From Nitrosomonas supralitoralis (GTDB lineage Bacteria > Pseudomonadota > Gammaproteobacteria > Burkholderiales > Nitrosomonadaceae): a stretch of DNA of 35,427 nt. The stretch's first letter is position 1; every line of letters starts with the position of its first letter. Below the pieces are notes generated by a model. It was not told where the DNA came from, made no database searches, and was given only the letters and a program-made list of their open reading frames with translations. Of this stretch, positions 33,148 through 35,427 are shown in pieces. The stretch lies in the NCBI RefSeq assembly GCF_003011925.2, contig NZ_PXXU01000038.1, positions 1-35,427 on the forward strand, read 5' to 3'. The translations under genes and the position numbers were made by a program.

Positions 33148-33224
33148 GTGCCCGTAGCTCAATCGGATAGAGCACCAGCCTTCTAAGCTGGGGGTTACAG
33201 GTTCGATTCCTGTCGGGCACGCCA
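33148..33224 (+). tRNA. tRNA-Arg (UCU)
   Basis: A 77-nt cloverleaf. Acceptor GTGCCCG pairs with CGGGCAC, with discriminator G and encoded CCA (33222-33224). The anticodon loop CTTCTAA gives anticodon TCT, which reads AGA and AGG. It lies 36 bp after tRNA-Pro. Confidence 0.97.
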
Positions 33225-33296
33225 TAAATATTTCTTCAACGTGAGGTTACTTGCCTATTCAGTTTGTGCAGAATAACCGCAACATGTATTTCTATG

Positions 33297-33372
33297 GTGG
33301 CTGTAGCTCAGCTGGTAGAGTCCCGGATTGTGATTCCGGTTGTCGTGGGTTCGAGTCCCATCAGCCACCCCA
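33297..33372 (+). tRNA. tRNA-His (GUG)
   Basis: A 76-nt cloverleaf. Acceptor GTGGCTG pairs with CAGCCAC, the anticodon loop TTGTGAT carries anticodon GTG, and CCA is encoded (33370-33372). The discriminator is C73, and a G at 33296 can serve as the extra G-1 that marks tRNA-His. It is the last non-phage feature before the phage-type genes and so a possible integration site. Confidence 0.97.
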
Positions 33373-33400
33373 AAAAATCAATAAGTTACAAAATATAAAT

Positions 33401-33437
33401 ATAAATTTCCTAAGAAAAAATCATAAATTTCCTAAGA
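33401..33437. repeat. 15-bp direct repeat downstream of tRNA-His
   Basis: ATAAATTTCCTAAGA occurs perfectly at 33401-33415 and 33423-33437, a 22-bp period. It lies between tRNA-His and the first phage-type gene. Repeats of this kind near an integration site could be arm-type integrase or excisionase sites, or just a local duplication. Confidence 0.6.
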
Positions 33438-33538
33438 TGGAAATTTTGAGGAGGCTTGATACAGAAATTGGATCAACTCACTCTTGGAATTCCAGTAATC
33501 AGTACCCTTCTTGTCGCATTTATTGATACTACAAATGC

Positions 33539-33988
33539 TTAAAATAGATGAGCTGATAAAATGGCAGCTTTTCTTTCGCCCACATCGATCGCAATACCTG
33601 CAGCATTGATTGCCGTTAAAGTATATTCAATTGCATTCTGGATCGATGGTAGATTGAGATCCACTTCGGTTGTTCTTGGATCATCAAGGATGGACCAGAA
33701 ATCATCGATAAGCGCATCTGATGCCCTTAGCTCCTTGGCTTTGACACGTTCTGGCGATGTAAAAAGTAATTTAAACTTTATTACGCCAACTGTTTGAAAA
33801 ACTTCCGTTTCCGCGCTATTGTTAGATTCACCGGCGGACCATTGGTCATTGGCAAATACCCAACCGGCCTCAACATTATTCGGAACTTCCTCGAATTGTG
33901 CAGCAATATCATGATGGAAGTATTCAGCTGGATCACCATCAATAACGTCAACAGCCACATTATTAACCAATCTCGCAAATTTACTCAT
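33539..33988 (-). CDS. Phage tail-associated protein, 149 aa
   Basis: The N-terminus (SKFARLVNNVAVDVIDGDPA, then FHHDIAAQFEEVPNNVEAGW and FANDQWSA) follows a pattern common in small proteins encoded beside phage tail-fibre genes. There, a strand-rich head is followed by PxxVExGW and a short aromatic motif. The C-terminal half is helical and has no recognised domain. The ATG overlaps the preceding gene's end by 8 bp (AATAATGAGTAA), showing coupled translation. The exact role, such as fibre assembly or a structural part, is not known. It is the last phage-type gene before the tRNAs. Confidence 0.6.
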   Translation of the reverse strand: MSKFARLVNNVAVDVIDGDPAEYFHHDIAAQFEEVPNNVEAGWVFANDQWSAGESNNSAETEVFQTVGVIKFKLLFTSPERVKAKELRASDALIDDFWSILDDPRTTEVDLNLPSIQNAIEYTLTAINAAGIAIDVGERKAAILSAHLF

Positions 33989-34163
33989 TATTTGGGCTCA
34001 CTTTTAGTTTGTATTCACCGCACCACCCGCTATCAAGCATTACCGGAAAGTGCGAATAAACTTGATCTCCAACAGCAACCGGAACGGCTGGATATCTACG
34101 ACAAACCCCCGCCCCTTCATCTGTTGGCAAGAAAAATCGGCATGATTTGCAGTTTTCTTCCAT
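33981..34163 (-). CDS. Small four-cysteine phage protein, 60 aa
   Basis: A 60-aa protein starting MEENCKSCRFFLPTDEGAGV, with a Cys-x2-Cys pair followed by Cys in VCRRYPA and a last Cys in GWCGEYK. Four cysteines in this spacing suggest a small zinc-binding fold. Similar C-x-x-C-RFF proteins are frequent in phage tail regions, without known function. ATG 34163 is chosen; a GTG three codons earlier would overlap the previous gene's end. It overlaps the next gene by 8 bp. Confidence 0.65.
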   Translation of the reverse strand: MEENCKSCRFFLPTDEGAGVCRRYPAVPVAVGDQVYSHFPVMLDSGWCGEYKLKVSPNNE

Positions 34164-34165
34164 TG

Positions 34166-35116
34166 TTACCACTCTACGATAACCATACCTTGACCGCCAG
34201 CGGCGCCAGTTGCACCGGAAGAATTTCCGCCGCCACCGCCACCAATTCCACCTTTGCCGCCGCCATTAGCTGATGAACCTCCACCACCTCCGCCGCCAAC
34301 ACCTCCATCGCCTCCTGTTGTGCCTCCAGAATTATAGCCTCCACCTGCACCGGGACCGCCTTTGCCGCCGCCACTAGCCGCCGATCCACCACCGCCAGTA
34401 AAACAATCAAAAGGAAATCTAATTGTTGCTCCGATGGGATTTATTCCGCCAGGACCGGATGTTGTGAGCGCTCTTACTCCAGATATATCAGCGCCGCCGT
34501 CACCAGTTAATATAAGACTGCTAAATGGACTGGCTCCGCCGGTTGAGGCAGCACCCGTGCTTCCTCCTCCCACTGCTCCGCCGCCCGATCCAGCACCGGC
34601 AAATGACGACCCCCCTTTTCCAAGCTGAGATCCAGCGCCACCGCCGCCGCTTCCTGCCTGCGCCCCGGACGATCCGCCGGTAGCCTGGAAATCACCACCA
34701 GTGCCTGTTCCACCTGCCGCCGAAACTGTTCCCGCACTTGCCGCCCCACCTGTTGCTGATATCAGAGAACTGAATGAACTGGTTCCCCCAGCCGTGGGTG
34801 AGGCTCCGCCAGCACCACCGGCTCCGACAGTAACTGCGTAACTATTTCCAATAGTGAGATCAAATTCTCCATGCGCGTACCCGCCGCCGCCACCTCCAGC
34901 GCCAGAGTCTCTACCACCTCCGCCACCACCAACCACACGAACACGAACCCTTGCAGCTGGCGCAACAAAATTACCTGATGCACCAAAAACTTGCCACAAT
35001 CCATTCCCGAACTCGCCCATGTATCCGGCGCCAACGACTTTAGTCGCACTAATAGGGTTGCTCGCCGCTGCAGGGCTACCGCCACCGCCACCACCCTCAC
35101 CACTTAGAAATCTCAT
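34166..35116 (-). CDS. Glycine-rich phage tail-fibre-like protein
   Basis: A 316-aa protein made mostly of polyglycine and Gly-Ala-Ser runs. More ordered parts are VVGAGYMGEFGNGLWQVF near the N-terminus and FDLTIGNSYAVTVGAGGAGG in the centre. The C-terminal end, GGQGMVIVEW, is a typical closing motif of glycine-rich phage tail proteins, whose polyglycine-II bundles form receptor-binding tips. ATG at 35116 is supported by GAGGAGG 9 nt upstream; a TTG six codons earlier lies inside the previous gene. The GC-rich, repetitive DNA makes this stretch prone to assembly or copy-number error. Confidence 0.75.
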   Translation of the reverse strand: MRFLSGEGGGGGGSPAAASNPISATKVVGAGYMGEFGNGLWQVFGASGNFVAPAARVRVRVVGGGGGGRDSGAGGGGGGYAHGEFDLTIGNSYAVTVGAGGAGGASPTAGGTSSFSSLISATGGAASAGTVSAAGGTGTGGDFQATGGSSGAQAGSGGGGAGSQLGKGGSSFAGAGSGGGAVGGGSTGAASTGGASPFSSLILTGDGGADISGVRALTTSGPGGINPIGATIRFPFDCFTGGGGSAASGGGKGGPGAGGGYNSGGTTGGDGGVGGGGGGGSSANGGGKGGIGGGGGGNSSGATGAAGGQGMVIVEW

Positions 35117-35117
35117 C

Positions 35118-35427
35118 TTATGCAACCTCCTCAAAAGCCGTTACTCGCGCAATGCAAGTCGCGGTATCGGCAAACAGAACAATTCTTTCTCCCGGACCTA
35201 CTATTTCACCAGTTAACTTATAAATTCCATGAGCCGGTATTATCATATTCTCATCTTCTATCAAGTCAGCAGTGGTTGGAGTTGCTGACGTGGAGATAAA
35301 AACCTTCAAGTGCGAAGAAACAGCACCATTATTTACAACGTTAATGCTGCAGGTTCGCACCGTTCCCGCTGGCGTCGCGCCGGTATCCCGGTTTGAGCCG
35401 TTGGGCAGCGTGCCTGACCATACTTTG
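35118..35427 (-). CDS. Phage-type protein of unknown function (5' end outside window)
   Basis: The frame is open from the right edge to TAA (35120-35118), at least 102 codons. An internal GTG at 35360 is not needed as a start because the frame continues upstream (KVWSGTLPNGSNRDTGATPA). The visible part reads like a beta-sandwich: ACG-rich turns, CSINVVNNGAVSSHLKVFIS, HGIYKLTGEIVGPGERIVLF and DTATCIARVTAFEEVA. This kind of short protein often precedes phage fibre genes. Its stop is 1 bp before the ATG of the glycine-rich protein, so the two are co-translated. Confidence 0.65.
   Translation of the reverse strand, partial: KVWSGTLPNGSNRDTGATPAGTVRTCSINVVNNGAVSSHLKVFISTSATPTTADLIEDENMIIPAHGIYKLTGEIVGPGERIVLFADTATCIARVTAFEEVA

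Larger units (their letters stand above)
33539..35427 (-). mobile_element. End of a prophage or phage-derived region (continues to the right)
   Basis: Four tightly packed, overlapping minus-strand genes begin right after the tRNA cluster, unlike the spaced housekeeping genes before them. A glycine-rich tail-fibre-like protein and a short four-cysteine phage-type protein support a tail-gene module. No integrase, capsid or lysis gene is inside the window. The left boundary probably lies between 33373 and 33538. Confidence 0.65.

Noticed and set aside
32905..33225. 106-codon minus-strand frame across the tRNA genes
   Set aside because: It is antisense to two well-formed tRNA genes; open frames opposite tRNAs are a common artefact.
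33438..33526. 29-codon plus-strand frame MEILRRL... between tRNA-His and the phage genes
   Set aside because: It lacks a ribosome-binding site in front of the ATG and neither frame there resembles a known protein.

Overview
This window looks like chromosomal DNA of a Gram-negative betaproteobacterium, probably a Nitrosomonas-like member of the Nitrosomonadaceae. That placement is inference. It rests on the overall character of the proteins: a two-ATP-cone class Ia ribonucleotide reductase, an NDUFS6-like CHCC zinc finger behind ilvE, a BepA-like outer-membrane protease and a MacAB-type exporter. No rRNA or other taxonomic marker is present.

Left part (1-4438). This stretch is AT-rich and gene-poor, with all recognised genes on the minus strand. 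It holds the 5' part of a secreted glycoside-hydrolase-like protein, a 71-aa two-helix membrane protein, a universal stress protein, a SulP-type anion transporter without a STAS domain and a newly called 57-aa membrane protein. Upstream of the 57-aa gene lie six perfect TTCACA hexamers spaced exactly 11 bp apart, ending just before a consensus -10 box. This is the clearest unexplained regulatory structure in the window.

Surface-protein block (4439-10171, minus strand). A DUF4915/TIGR03032-type protein lies downstream of a 1296-aa exported protein. That protein has 14 FG-GAP units in two sets of seven (probably two seven-bladed propellers), then two copies of an RTX-like C-terminal module. A 116-bp remnant of the last module of a second, lost paralogue lies between this gene and ilvE.

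Housekeeping block, plus strand (10172-19724). The order is ilvE, a CHCC zinc-finger protein, phosphomannomutase/phosphoglucomutase, nadE, a bepA-like protease, a macA-like adaptor, a macB-like ATPase and permease, and a 52-aa lipoprotein. A short IS110/IS1111-type transposase remnant abuts the nadE stop codon.

Housekeeping block, minus strand (19786-27529). This holds a UMF1-family MFS transporter with a downstream terminator, fumC, a membrane-anchored unknown, nrdB and nrdA. A perfect 20-bp palindrome matching an NrdR box lies upstream of nrdA.

Small island (27812-28946, plus strand). An IS30-type transposase remnant is followed by a secreted EndoU-type nuclease and, 6 bp later, an acidic 105-aa protein. 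This pair resembles a free-standing toxin and immunity module and is the best candidate for an undescribed system here.

Right part (29097-35427). A minus-strand set holds a YaiI-type protein, pgsA, uvrC, a tautomerase and a family-5-like uracil-DNA glycosylase. It is followed by a plus-strand tRNA-Pro, tRNA-Arg and tRNA-His cluster behind a strong promoter. After tRNA-His the content changes to overlapping minus-strand phage-type genes that run off the right edge. This suggests the end of a prophage next to tRNA-His.
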